Positions 24,215 through 32,695 of a stretch of DNA of 64,000 bases are shown one piece after another; positions within the stretch are counted from its first letter, which is position 1, and each line of letters starts with the position of its first letter. Below the pieces are notes generated by a model, which saw only the letters and a list, made by a program, of their open reading frames with translations, was not told the DNA's origin and did not search any database. A program made the translations under genes and the position numbers. Origin of the DNA: Streptomyces smaragdinus (GTDB lineage: Bacteria > Actinomycetota > Actinomycetes > Streptomycetales > Streptomycetaceae); contig NZ_WEGJ01000035.1 in NCBI RefSeq assembly GCF_009604385.1, positions 1-64,000 on the forward strand. The letters are read 5' to 3'.

Positions 24215-25411
24215 CTACCACCGGACCGGCAGCCGGTGCGGGCCGCGGATGAGCATGCCGTGGCGCCAGGTGAGGGCGGCCGGGTGGGCGTCGAGGGCGA
24301 GGCCGGGGCAGCGCTCCAGCAGGGCCCGGACCGCGATCCGGGCCTCCAGGCGGGCGAGCGGCGCGCCGAGGCAGTAGTGGATTCCGTGGCCGAAGGCGAC
24401 ATGCCCGCCGGCGGGCCGCCGGACGTCGAAGCGGCCGGGGTCGGGGAAGCGCGCGGGATCGCGATCCGCGTCCGCCAGAGCCACCAGGACCATCTCGCCG
24501 CCGCCGGGCACGACCGTGTCGCCGATCTCGACCGGCGCGGTGGTGAACCGGAACGTCGGCGTCTCCACCGGCCCGTCGTAGCGCAGCATCTCCTCGACCG
24601 CGTTGTCGATGAGCGTCATGTCCTCGCGCAGCACGGCGAGTTGATCGGGGTGGGTCAGCAGGGCCAGCACACCGTTGGAGATCAGATTGACCGTGGTCTC
24701 GTGTCCGGCGACCAGCAGCAGCCAGGCGGTCCCGAGCAGTTCGTCCGCGGACAGCCGGTCACCGTCCTCGTCGGTGGTCCGGATCAGGGCGCTCATCAGG
24801 TCCGGCCCCGGGGTGAGGCGCTTGTCCTCCAGTAACCGGGTCAGATACGCGGTCACTTCACCGGTCGCGGCCAGCCGCGCCTTCGGGTCGGGGTCGGTGA
24901 GGACCGTGGCGGTCCACGCGCGGAACGCGTCCTGGTCCAGCATCGGGACGCCGAGCAGCTCGCAGATCACCGATATGGGCAGCGGGAACGAGAGCGCCTC
25001 GACCAGATCGGTCCGCCCCTCCTCGATCCCCGTCATCGCGTCGAGCAGTCTGTCGGTGATCTCCCGCACCCGGGGGGCGAGTTGCTCGACCCGCCGCGGT
25101 GTGAACTCACGGACGACCAGCTTGCGCAGCCGCTCGTGATCCGGCGGGTCCGAGTTGAGCATGTGCGGCCCCGCGGAGGGGCTGGAGATCGGGAAGGAGG
25201 GCGAGGCGTTCTTCCACTGCTTGGACAGCCGCGGATCGGCGAGCACGGCCCGCCCGGCCTCGTACCCGACGACGAGCCAGGCCTCAGCCCCCTCCGGAAT
25301 CCGCACCCGGTGCACGGGCCCGCGCTCACGCAGCGCCGCGTACACCGGATAGGGATCACGGACGAAGTCCTCCCCCATCGCCACCAGATCGACCACGCCG
25401 CCTACCGCCAT
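24215..25411 (-). CDS. Cytochrome P450
   Basis: A 398-residue soluble haem mono-oxygenase. Seen in order: the I-helix oxygen-activation motif AGHETTVN (about residue 240), the K-helix ExxR in EEMLRYDGP (about 279), and the haem loop FGHGIHYCLGAPLARLE with the proximal Cys (about 343-359). Substrate unknown; no ferredoxin gene is adjacent. Two starts are possible: ATG 25411 (GGGGAGG, 6 nt) and ATG 25429. A TAGCGT hexamer just upstream would place the transcript start so close to 25429 that I prefer 25411. Not clustered with biosynthetic genes. Confidence 0.87.
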   Translation of the reverse strand: MAVGGVVDLVAMGEDFVRDPYPVYAALRERGPVHRVRIPEGAEAWLVVGYEAGRAVLADPRLSKQWKNASPSFPISSPSAGPHMLNSDPPDHERLRKLVVREFTPRRVEQLAPRVREITDRLLDAMTGIEEGRTDLVEALSFPLPISVICELLGVPMLDQDAFRAWTATVLTDPDPKARLAATGEVTAYLTRLLEDKRLTPGPDLMSALIRTTDEDGDRLSADELLGTAWLLLVAGHETTVNLISNGVLALLTHPDQLAVLREDMTLIDNAVEEMLRYDGPVETPTFRFTTAPVEIGDTVVPGGGEMVLVALADADRDPARFPDPGRFDVRRPAGGHVAFGHGIHYCLGAPLARLEARIAVRALLERCPGLALDAHPAALTWRHGMLIRGPHRLPVRW

Positions 25412-25531
25412 CGCCCGCCTCCCCGTCATCGGCTTCCCCTCGACGCTAGCAGCGGCCGGCACCCGGGCGAAGGACCGATCAAGCCCCGCCGGCCCCTTCC
25501 GGACCGGCGGCGCACAGCGACCCCGCGGGCG

Positions 25532-25939
25532 TCAGTCCTCGGCCGGCGCCAGCCGCAGGGAGATCGAGTTGATGCAGTACCGCTGGTCCGTCGGCGTCGG
25601 ATAGCCCTCGCCCTCGAAGACGTGGCCGAGGTGGGAGCCGCAGCGGGCGCAGCGGACCTCTGTGCGGACCATGCCCGCCGAGCGGTCCTCGATGAGCTCG
25701 ACGGCGGCGGAGTCCGACGGGTCGTAGAAGCTCGGCCAGCCGCAGTGGCTCTCGAACTTCTCCGTGGAGCGGAAGAGCTCCGCTCCGCAGGCGCGGCAGT
25801 TGTAGACGCCCGTCGTCTTGGTGTCGGTGTACTCGCCGGTGAACGCGCGCTCCGTGCCCGCCTCGCGCAGCACCCGGTACTCGGCGGGGGTCAGCTCCGC
25901 GCGCCACTGCTCTTCCGGCTTGTCGATGTCGTACGGCAT
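25532..25939 (-). CDS. msrB: Peptide-methionine (R)-S-oxide reductase
   Basis: A 135-residue repair enzyme that reduces methionine-R-sulfoxide in proteins using thioredoxin. Two zinc CxxC pairs (YNCRACG and VRCARCGSHLGHVF), CGWPSF, and the catalytic Cys in RYCINS are all present. It starts 5 bp after murC, and its ribosome site GGAGG lies inside the end of murC, so they form an operon. The murC-msrB pairing is also seen in S. coelicolor as I recall. Confidence 0.95.
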   Translation of the reverse strand: MPYDIDKPEEQWRAELTPAEYRVLREAGTERAFTGEYTDTKTTGVYNCRACGAELFRSTEKFESHCGWPSFYDPSDSAAVELIEDRSAGMVRTEVRCARCGSHLGHVFEGEGYPTPTDQRYCINSISLRLAPAED

Positions 25940-25944
25940 GGGTT

Positions 25945-27336
25945 TCAGGCCTCCAGGACGGAGAGGATCTTCGGGCCGAGGTCGGTGACGTCGCCCGCCC
26001 CCATGGTGAGAACAAGGTCACCCGGCTTCGCCATTCCTGCCAGCAGCCCGGGGGCGCCCTCCTTGGCGGGCGCCGCCGTCACGTCCGCGCCGGCGGCCCG
26101 GGCGGCGTCGACGATCAGGGTGGACGTGACGCCGGGGATCGGGTCCTCGCGCGCCGGGTAGATGTCCAGGACGACCGAGGCGTCCGCGAGGGCCAGCGCC
26201 TCGCCCATCTCCTTGCCCAGCTCCTGGGTGCGGGAGAACAGGTGCGGCTGGAAGAGGACCAGGAGCCGGCGCCCCTCGCCCGCGGCGGCGCGCATCGCCT
26301 CGAGGTCGGCGGTCATCTCCGTCGGGTGATGGGCGTACGAGTCGATCACCTGCACCCCGGCCGCGGCGCCCTTCAGCTGCAGCCGGCGCTTCACACCGGT
26401 GTACGAGGCCAGCGCCGGCGCCAGTGCGGCCGGGGGGACGCCCAGGGCGGCGCCGGCGGCCAGGGCGGCGACGGCGTTGTGCGCGTAGTGGCGGCCGGGG
26501 ACCGAGACGGTGAACGTCAGCTCCTCGCCCGCCAGGCGGACGGTGACCTCGCTGGTCAGGCCGTCGGGGACCACGGACAGCACGCGGACGTCGGCGTCGG
26601 GGGCGTCGCCGTACGTCGTCACCTTCAGGCCCTCGGGGAGGTGCCTCCGCAGCTCGCGGGCGCCCTCGTGGTCGGCGGAGAGGATCAGCGTGCCGCCGGG
26701 GGTGATGCGGCGGGTGAAGGTGGCGAAGGACTCGTAGATCTCGTCCATCGAGGCGTAGTTCGCGTGGTGGTCCAGCTCCACGTTGAGGATGATCGCGACC
26801 TCGGGGGCGTACTTGTGGAAGCTCCGGTCCGACTCGTCCGCCTCCGCGACGAAGATGTCGCCGCCGCCGTCGTGGGCGTTGGAGCCGGGCTCGTCGAGGT
26901 CGCCGCCGATGGCGTACGACGGGTCGAGCCCGAGGGTGCGCAGGCTCACGGCGAGCATGGACGTGGTCGTGGTCTTGCCGTGGGTGCCGGCCACGGCGAT
27001 GGGACGGAGTCCGTCCATCAGGGCGGCGAGGGCGTCGGAGCGGTGCACGACGGGGATGCCGGCGGCCCGGGCGGCGGCGAGCTCCGGGTTGTCGTCGCGG
27101 ATGGCGGAGGAGACGACCACGGCGGTGGCGGCCGGGTCGAGGTGGGCGGCGGCGTGGCCGATGTGTACGGTCACGCCGTGTGCGCGCAGGGCCTCGGCGG
27201 TCGGGGAGTCCTTGGCGTCACTGCCGGCGACCGCGGCGCCACGCTGGGCGAGGATCTTGGCGATGCCGGACATTCCGGCTCCGCCGATTCCCACGAAGTG
27301 GGGGCGGCCCATCAGGGGTGGAATCGCCGTCGGCAT
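25945..27336 (-). CDS. murC: UDP-N-acetylmuramate--L-alanine ligase
   Basis: A 463-residue cytoplasmic ATP-dependent ligase that adds L-Ala to UDP-MurNAc. The N-terminal UDP-binding Rossmann motif is HFVGIGGAGMSGIA, the ATP loop AGTHGKTTTTSML (about residues 112-124), and the central metal/substrate region EADESDRSF and NVELDHHANY. The C-terminal domain has YAHHPTEM. ATG 27336 follows AAGGAG by 5 nt. In Streptomyces murC lies outside the division/cell-wall cluster, as here. A large inverted repeat occupies the space upstream. Confidence 0.95.
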   Translation of the reverse strand: MPTAIPPLMGRPHFVGIGGAGMSGIAKILAQRGAAVAGSDAKDSPTAEALRAHGVTVHIGHAAAHLDPAATAVVVSSAIRDDNPELAAARAAGIPVVHRSDALAALMDGLRPIAVAGTHGKTTTTSMLAVSLRTLGLDPSYAIGGDLDEPGSNAHDGGGDIFVAEADESDRSFHKYAPEVAIILNVELDHHANYASMDEIYESFATFTRRITPGGTLILSADHEGARELRRHLPEGLKVTTYGDAPDADVRVLSVVPDGLTSEVTVRLAGEELTFTVSVPGRHYAHNAVAALAAGAALGVPPAALAPALASYTGVKRRLQLKGAAAGVQVIDSYAHHPTEMTADLEAMRAAAGEGRRLLVLFQPHLFSRTQELGKEMGEALALADASVVLDIYPAREDPIPGVTSTLIVDAARAAGADVTAAPAKEGAPGLLAGMAKPGDLVLTMGAGDVTDLGPKILSVLEA

Positions 27337-27438
27337 GCGGTTCTCCTTGCCAGGGGGGTGCAGTGTGCGGGGTGATTCTCGCATCCGGGGTGAGGTCCGG
27401 GGGACGCCGCGGCCTCCGGCAGGGGGGTCGTCCTTCAG

Positions 27439-27601
27439 TTGCGTTGGCTGACGCGCATCCGGCCTTCGGCCGGAGTCCTCAAACGCCGGACGGGCTGTAA
27501 GGGACCCGTCAGCCCTTGATGGGTGAAGGCGCGCCCCCATATCAGCCCGTCCGGCGTTTGAGGACTCCGGGCGAAGCCCGGATGCGCGTCAGCCGACGCA
27601 A
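27439..27601. repeat. 59-bp-arm inverted repeat (Streptomyces intergenic palindrome)
   Basis: The left arm (27439-27497) and right arm (27543-27601) are near-perfect reverse complements: TTGCGTTGGCTGACGCGCAT pairs with ATGCGCGTCAGCCGACGCAA with one mismatch, and the inner GTCCTCAAACGCCGGACGGG with its complement exactly. Small GC hairpins lie inside each arm. The 45-bp centre has its own weak stem (ACCCGTCA / TGATGGGT). The core CCGTCCGGCGTTTGAGGA is a common dispersed intergenic sequence in streptomycetes. It lies downstream of the Usp-like gene and upstream of murC, so it may terminate the former. Confidence 0.8.
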
Positions 27602-27619
27602 CCGCACCCGCACCCGCCG

Positions 27620-28087
27620 TCACTCGTTGTGCGCGAACAGCTTCAGCACCGGGACCCCCACCTTGTGTCTCGCCCGGGAGGCCCAGTCGCGGTGGAAGAA
27701 CTCCTCCACCAGATGCGGCGCCGTCAGGACGATCACCTCGTCCGCCTTGCGGTCCGCGACGACCGCCCGCAGCTCCTCCAGCGGGTCCTCCCCGACGATC
27801 CGGCCCGCGGCCGACGCTCCCGCGCCGCGCAGCGACTTCAGCGAGAACTCCAGCGCGGCCTCCGCCGGCGTCAGCGCCTCGGAGCCCTCCGGCTCGTCGC
27901 CCTCCCGTACCGCGTCCTCGAACTCCCCGAGCGCGACGTCGTCGAGCGCCCGCAGCAGCCGGTCCTGATTGCCCCGGGGCTGGAGCAGTACGACAAAATC
28001 CACCGGCTCGGCGCCGTGGAGCGTCGTCACCATCTCCACATCGACGGGGACCAGCGGCTTCTCGATCATCAGCACTGTGGTGAACAC
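27620..28087 (-). CDS. Conserved hypothetical, universal-stress-like fold
   Basis: A 155-residue protein (FTTVLMIEKPLVPVDVEMV; GAEPVDFVVLLQPRG; VIVLTAPHLVEEFFHRDWAS; ARHKVGVPVLKLF). The alternating strands and helices with a C-terminal VPVLKLF strand resemble UspA-like proteins. Orthologues are sometimes labelled indole-3-glycerol phosphate synthase, which the sequence does not support: it is far too short and lacks that enzyme's motifs. GTG 28087 has GGAGGG 9 nt upstream. It lies between a reductase gene and murC, all leftward. Confidence 0.6.
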   Translation of the reverse strand: MFTTVLMIEKPLVPVDVEMVTTLHGAEPVDFVVLLQPRGNQDRLLRALDDVALGEFEDAVREGDEPEGSEALTPAEAALEFSLKSLRGAGASAAGRIVGEDPLEELRAVVADRKADEVIVLTAPHLVEEFFHRDWASRARHKVGVPVLKLFAHNE

Positions 28088-28203
28088 GACGTGCGCCCTC
28101 CATCCGTACGGCCCCTCCTCGCATGGGGGTCCGCTCCAGAAACGATCCTGCCGCTCTAGTCTGCCCAGTCAGCCGTAAACGGAACGGCACATTCCGCAGA
28201 TTG

Positions 28204-28983
28204 TCAGATCCGACGGTAACGGCTGAACAGAAACCCGGCCTCCTCCAGCAGCGACACCAGAGTGAACTCCCGCGGCACGGCGTACGCCGCCGCCCCCGTC
28301 ATCACCCGCGGCGCGTCCCCGAGCGTCACCCGGGGCGCGAGCGTCAGGCACAGCTCGTCCAGCACCCCGCCCGCGGTGAGCGAGGCCAGCACCGTCGGTC
28401 CGCCCTCCGTGAGCACCCGCGTCAGCCCCCGTTCGCGCAGCGCCGCCACCACTCCCGCGGCCTCCGCTCCGCCGTCCGGCCCCGCGACGACCACGTCCGC
28501 CCCCGCCGCACGCGCCGCGGCGACCCGGTCGGCCGGGGCGTCCTCGCCCGTCAGGACGATGGTCGGGGTCAGGGGCTCCGTGAACAGGGGCAGCGTGAAG
28601 TCGAGGTTCAGCCCCGCGCTCAGCACCGCGATCGCCGGCGCCGGGGTCTGGCCCAGCTCCCGGCGCCGCGCGGCGAAGGCGTCCCGGGTCCGGGCGGGGC
28701 GGTACCCCTCCTGGCGAACCGTTTCAGCACCGACGAGCACCACGTCCGCCAGCCCCCGCAGCACGCCGAAGATCCGCATGTCCCCCGCCCCGGACAGCGG
28801 CTGCGAGCGGCCGTCGTGGTGGGCGGCGCCGTCCAGGGAGGACACCATGTTGGCGCGCAGCCAGAAGCCGGCGTCCGCGGGATAGGCGTACGCGTCGGCG
28901 AGTTCGCCGAGCTCCCACTCCCGGTCCGGCGTGACACGGTCGTCGGACTGGGGACCGGCGTACGGGGGGAACAGGCGTCGCAT
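28204..28983 (-). CDS. RibD C-terminal-domain (pyrimidine reductase-like) protein
   Basis: A 259-residue dihydrofolate-reductase-fold protein. FWLRANMVSSLDGAAHHDGR (about residues 40-59) is the N-terminal signature, ADVVLVGAETVRQEGYRP follows, and VLTEGGPTVLASLTAGGVLD (about 188-207) is the second. These match the RibD reductase family, which reduces a ribosylamino-pyrimidine in riboflavin synthesis; stand-alone copies have diverse or unknown roles. ATG 28983 lies 7 nt after CACACT with no ribosome site, so it may be leaderless. Divergent from zapE. Confidence 0.8.
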   Translation of the reverse strand: MRRLFPPYAGPQSDDRVTPDREWELGELADAYAYPADAGFWLRANMVSSLDGAAHHDGRSQPLSGAGDMRIFGVLRGLADVVLVGAETVRQEGYRPARTRDAFAARRRELGQTPAPAIAVLSAGLNLDFTLPLFTEPLTPTIVLTGEDAPADRVAAARAAGADVVVAGPDGGAEAAGVVAALRERGLTRVLTEGGPTVLASLTAGGVLDELCLTLAPRVTLGDAPRVMTGAAAYAVPREFTLVSLLEEAGFLFSRYRRI

Positions 28984-29036
28984 ACGGGGCAGTGTGGCAT
29001 GCCCCACGTCGTACGGAGGCGCCAGGCACACCCCCG

Positions 29037-29042
29037 TACCAT
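29037..29042 (+). promoter_or_regulatory. -10 element TACCAT before zapE
   Basis: TACCAT ends 6 nt before the GTG at 29049, and no ribosome site intervenes, consistent with leaderless transcription. Confidence 0.4.
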
Positions 29043-29048
29043 GTGTAC

Positions 29049-30143
29049 GTGCCATCCTCCTCCGCCCCCGCGCCGATATCCGCCGACACGACCTCCCCCG
29101 GGGCCCTCTCCGAGCGGACGCCGCGGGTTCCCGCGGAGCGGCTGGTGGCCGAAATGGTGCCGCCGCCGCGCTTTGACTCCGTGCGCTTCTCCACGTACGT
29201 CCCGGACCCGGACCGGCCGAGCCAGGCGGAGGCCGTCACGGTGCTGGCGGACTTCGCGGCGGGCCTGGGCGGCGGGGCCACGGCGGTGGGCGGCGGGGCC
29301 CGGCGCTGGTTCCGTAAGGCGCCGGCCGCGCCGAAGGGGCCGCGCGGGGTGTATCTGGACGGCGGCTACGGCGTCGGCAAGACGCATCTGCTCGCCTCCC
29401 TGTGGCACGCGACGCCGGCCGAGCCGCGGCTGAAGGCGTTCGGCACGTTCGTGGAGCTGACGAACCTGGTCGGCGCGCTGGGCTTCCAGCAGACGGTGGC
29501 CACGCTGAGCGGGCACCGGCTGCTGTGCATCGACGAGTTCGAGCTGGACGACCCGGGCGACACGGTGCTGGTGTCGACGCTGCTGGGCAAGCTGGTGGAC
29601 GCGGGCGTGGCGCTCGCCGCGACGTCGAACACGCTGCCGGGCAAGCTGGGCGAGGGCCGCTTCGCGGCGGCGGACTTCCTGCGCGAGATACAGGGCCTGG
29701 CGGCGCACTTCCGCCCGCTGCGCATCGACGGCGAGGACTACCGCCACCGCGGTCTGCCCGAGGCGCCGGCCCCGTTCACCGACGAGACCGTCACCCGGGT
29801 GGCGTACGCGACGCCGGGCACGACGCTGGACGACTTCCCCACGCTGCTGGAGCACCTCGCCTCCGTGCACCCGAGCCGGTACGGGGCGATGACGGACGAC
29901 GTGCGCGCCGTGTGCCTGACGGGCGTGAAGGAGATCTCCGACCAGTCGACGGCGCTGCGGCTCGTGGTGCTCGCGGACCGGCTGTACGACCGGGAGGTCC
30001 CGGTGCTGGCGTCCGGGGTGCCGTTCGACCGGATCTTCGGCCCCGAGATGCTGGCCGGCGGCTACCGTAAGAAGTACTTCCGGGCGATATCCCGGCTCAC
30101 GGCCCTGGCCCGCGACGCGAAGCCGCTCGCCGCGGAGGGCTGA
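29049..30143 (+). CDS. zapE: Cell division ATPase ZapE (AFG1 family)
   Basis: A 364-residue AAA-type ATPase. Walker A is GVYLDGGYGVGKTHLLASLW (about residues 98-117), Walker B is LLCIDEFELDDPGD (about 157-170), and sensor 1 is ATSNTLP. The family clamps FtsZ in E. coli and supports protein quality control in mitochondria; its actinobacterial role is less clear. The GTG at 29049 sits 6 nt after TACCAT. Divergent from the RibD-like gene. Confidence 0.85.
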   Translation: MPSSSAPAPISADTTSPGALSERTPRVPAERLVAEMVPPPRFDSVRFSTYVPDPDRPSQAEAVTVLADFAAGLGGGATAVGGGARRWFRKAPAAPKGPRGVYLDGGYGVGKTHLLASLWHATPAEPRLKAFGTFVELTNLVGALGFQQTVATLSGHRLLCIDEFELDDPGDTVLVSTLLGKLVDAGVALAATSNTLPGKLGEGRFAAADFLREIQGLAAHFRPLRIDGEDYRHRGLPEAPAPFTDETVTRVAYATPGTTLDDFPTLLEHLASVHPSRYGAMTDDVRAVCLTGVKEISDQSTALRLVVLADRLYDREVPVLASGVPFDRIFGPEMLAGGYRKKYFRAISRLTALARDAKPLAAEG

Positions 30144-30226
30144 GCCGGCCGTACAACCGAACAATTCTGCGACTCTCCCGTCCCGGTGGACACACCCGGC
30201 GCGAACACGCCGGGCATGCGCACACC

Positions 30227-30248
30227 GTTCACATGCCGTTCACCAGGT
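30227..30248 (+). promoter_or_regulatory. PHO box (PhoP-binding direct repeats)
   Basis: GTTCACATGCC followed at once by GTTCACCAGGT gives two 11-nt direct-repeat units, the exact layout of Streptomyces PhoP sites (unit consensus close to GTTCACC). A TAGGAA hexamer (30251-30256) follows directly and could be the -10, so PhoP would replace the -35 contact. It lies 55 bp before the PhoX-like start. Confidence 0.7.
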
Positions 30249-30302
30249 GATAGGAACGAGGCCGCACATCTCCTGTCCGCCAACAGGAAGTTGATCCGTC
30301 TG

Positions 30303-31673
30303 ATGACGTCACGACGCGAGATGCTGGCCCGTACGGGTGCCGCGGGCGCGGGTATCGCCTTCGCCGGGGCCTTCTCCGAACTCTTTGCCTCGAGCGCGGC
30401 CGCCACCCAGTCGATGGGCCGCGGCGCCGGCTACGGCCCGCTCGTCCCCGATCCCGATCATGTGCTGGACCTGCCGGAAGGTTTCAGCTACCGCGTACTG
30501 TCCCGCACCGGGGAGCCCCTGCGCTCCGGCGAGGGACTCGTCCCGCAGGCCTGCGACGGGATGGCCGCGTTCGCCGGCCCCCGCGGCGGCGTGATCCTCG
30601 TACGCAACCACGAGAACCGCACCACCGCCGAGCACAAGGTCCCCACGGTCGAGGGCATCACCTACGACCCCGCGGGCGGCGGCGGATGCACCGCCATCCA
30701 CCTCGACCGGCGCGGGAACGTCGTCGGTGAGCACGTCGCTGTCGCCGGTACGGCCATCAACTGCGCCGGCGGACCGTCCCCCTGGGACACCTGGCTGACC
30801 TGCGAGGAGACCGAGGACAAGGCCGGGATGAACGGCCACACCAAGGACCACGGCTTCATCTTCGAGGTGAGCGGCGCCGACCCGCGCAGCACCGGGGCCG
30901 TCCCCCTGACGGCGATGGGCCGCTTCGCGCACGAGGCCGTCGCCTTCGATCCGCACAACGGGGTGGTGTACGAGACGGAGGACGCGTTCGTATACCCCTT
31001 CGGCCTCTTCTACCGCTTCCTGCCCGAGAAGCCCCTCGGCGGCGTCGGCTCCCTGCGGGCCGGCGGCACGCTGCAGGCCATGCGGGTGCCGGGGGTGCCC
31101 GACCTGTCGGCCGTGACGGAGACCGGCGCGGTCTTCCGGAACATCGAGTGGATCGACGTCCCGGACCCCCTCGCCACCACGACGTCCATCCGCGACCAGG
31201 ACTTCGGCCCGGGCGGCATCACCCACGGGCAGAAGCTGGAGGGCTGCTACTGGGGCGGGCACAACGTGTACTTCGTGTCCAGCTTCGCCCGTACGCAGGA
31301 CGGCTCCACCGCCACCCACCACGGCCAGGTCTGGCGCTACGACCCGGACGCCCGCACCCTCACCCTGGTGATCGTCTTCGGCCCGGACACGAACCCGCAG
31401 AACCCCGGCGACGAGCCGGACAACATCACCCTCGCCCCCGGCGGCGGGCTGATGCTCTGCGAGGACAGCGGCGGCGAGCAGCACGTCTTCGGCCTCACCC
31501 GGCGCGGCGAGGTGTACCCGATGGCCCGTAACCGGCAGAACATCGGCACGCCCGAGGCACCGGAGTACGGCGAGTTCGCGGGCGTCACGTTCGCCCCGGA
31601 CGGCGGCACGATGTACGTGAACGCCTACACGCCTGGCACAACCTTCGCGGTCACCGGACCATGGAAGAAGTGA
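30303..31673 (+). CDS. PhoX-family (DUF839) secreted phosphatase
   Basis: A 456-residue exported protein. A Tat signal (TSRREMLARTGAAGAGIAFA, residues 2-21, with the twin Arg) is followed by a beta-propeller with family phrases: CDGMAAFAGPRGGVILVRNH (about 84-103), WDTWLTCEET, GRFAHEAVAFDP, YETEDAF and LEGCYWGGHNVYF. PhoX enzymes are Ca/Fe-dependent alkaline phosphatases exported by Tat and induced under phosphate starvation. The PHO box just upstream fits this. ATG 30303 is chosen because it gives a clean Tat signal; AGGAAG lies about 12 nt upstream, and a TTG at 30291 would be better spaced. Confidence 0.82.
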   Translation: MTSRREMLARTGAAGAGIAFAGAFSELFASSAAATQSMGRGAGYGPLVPDPDHVLDLPEGFSYRVLSRTGEPLRSGEGLVPQACDGMAAFAGPRGGVILVRNHENRTTAEHKVPTVEGITYDPAGGGGCTAIHLDRRGNVVGEHVAVAGTAINCAGGPSPWDTWLTCEETEDKAGMNGHTKDHGFIFEVSGADPRSTGAVPLTAMGRFAHEAVAFDPHNGVVYETEDAFVYPFGLFYRFLPEKPLGGVGSLRAGGTLQAMRVPGVPDLSAVTETGAVFRNIEWIDVPDPLATTTSIRDQDFGPGGITHGQKLEGCYWGGHNVYFVSSFARTQDGSTATHHGQVWRYDPDARTLTLVIVFGPDTNPQNPGDEPDNITLAPGGGLMLCEDSGGEQHVFGLTRRGEVYPMARNRQNIGTPEAPEYGEFAGVTFAPDGGTMYVNAYTPGTTFAVTGPWKK

Positions 31674-31688
31674 TCCGGACGTGAACAC

Positions 31689-31727
31689 CGTCCCGGACCG
31701 GCCGCCCCGTGCCGCCGGTCCGGGACG
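31689..31727 (+). terminator. 14-bp hairpin terminator after PhoX-like gene
   Basis: CGTCCCGGACCGGC and GCCGGTCCGGGACG pair perfectly around an 11-nt loop, 15 nt after the stop. It should separate this transcript from ppk2. Confidence 0.75.
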
Positions 31728-31750
31728 CGCCAGACCGTCGGAGGTGCCCG

Positions 31751-32632
31751 GTGGCGAAGAGCGAGGCGACGGACCTGCGCGAGCTGCTGCGCGTCCCGCC
31801 CGGCGGCCCGCTGGACCTGGGCACCTATGATCCGCGCGCCACGCCCGCGGGCCCGCGGAACAAGGCCGCGGGCCGGGCGGCGGTGACGGCGCTGGGGCCG
31901 GAGCTGGCCGGACTCCAGGAGCGGCTCTTCGCGGCGGCCACGGCCGGTGACCGGCGGCGGCTGCTGCTCGTCCTGCAGGGCATGGACACCTCCGGCAAGG
32001 GCGGCACGGTCAAGCACGTCGTCAAACTCTTCGACCCGTCCGGCTGCCGGATCCGCTCGTTCAAGTCGCCCACCGACGAGGAGCGCCGCCACCACTTCCT
32101 GTGGCGGATCGGCAAGCAGCTGCCGCAGTCCGGCGAGATCGGCGTCTTCGACCGGTCGCACTACGAGGACGTGCTGGTCGTCCGGGTGCGCGGGCTGGTG
32201 CCGCGGGAGGTGTGGTCGCGGCGGTACGACGAGATCAACCGGTTCGAGGAGTCGCTGGCCGCCGACGGGGTGACCCTCGTCAAGTGCTTCCTGCACATCA
32301 GCCGCGAGGAACAGCGCCGGCGGCTGCTGGCCCGGCTCGACAACCCGGCCAAACGGTGGAAGTTCGACCCGGTCGACATCGACGAGCGGCGGTACTGGGC
32401 CGCGTACCGGGAGGCGTACGCGGAGGCGCTCGCGCTGTGCAACCCGGACCACGCGCCGTGGTACATCGTGCCCGGCGACCGCAAGTGGTACCGCGACTGG
32501 GCGGTGAGCCGGCTGCTGCTGGAGCATCTGACGGAGCTGGATCCGCGGTATCCGCCGCCCTCGTACGACGTGGACGGCTGCCGGGCCCGGCTGCTCGGCG
32601 AACGGGTGAAGGGCCGCCGCCGGGCGGGCTAA
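31751..32632 (+). CDS. ppk2: Polyphosphate kinase 2 family protein
   Basis: A 293-residue P-loop kinase that transfers phosphate between polyphosphate and nucleotides. Walker A lies at VLQGMDTSGKGGTVKHV (about residues 75-91), then the PPK2 motif FKSPTDEERRHHFLWRIGKQ (about 105-124), Walker B-like IGVFDRSHYEDVLVVRV, and RWKFDPVDIDERRYW. The GTG at 31751 follows GGAGG by 6 nt. It sits just downstream of the phosphate-starvation phosphatase, behind a terminator, so it is a functional neighbour but probably a separate transcript. Confidence 0.88.
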   Translation: MAKSEATDLRELLRVPPGGPLDLGTYDPRATPAGPRNKAAGRAAVTALGPELAGLQERLFAAATAGDRRRLLLVLQGMDTSGKGGTVKHVVKLFDPSGCRIRSFKSPTDEERRHHFLWRIGKQLPQSGEIGVFDRSHYEDVLVVRVRGLVPREVWSRRYDEINRFEESLAADGVTLVKCFLHISREEQRRRLLARLDNPAKRWKFDPVDIDERRYWAAYREAYAEALALCNPDHAPWYIVPGDRKWYRDWAVSRLLLEHLTELDPRYPPPSYDVDGCRARLLGERVKGRRRAG

Positions 32633-32695
32633 CCCGATCCCCCGTACGACGCTTTCCGCACGATAATCGCACGGATCATCTTTACGCTCCGGAGC

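Noticed and set aside
27337..27540. N-terminal extension of murC into the inverted repeat
   Set aside because: The in-frame extension is translated repeat sequence; ATG 27336 has AAGGAG and gives the standard MurC N-terminus.
27620..28087. Indole-3-glycerol phosphate synthase label for this gene
   Set aside because: The protein has 155 residues, lacks the TIM-barrel motifs of that enzyme, and looks Usp-like instead.
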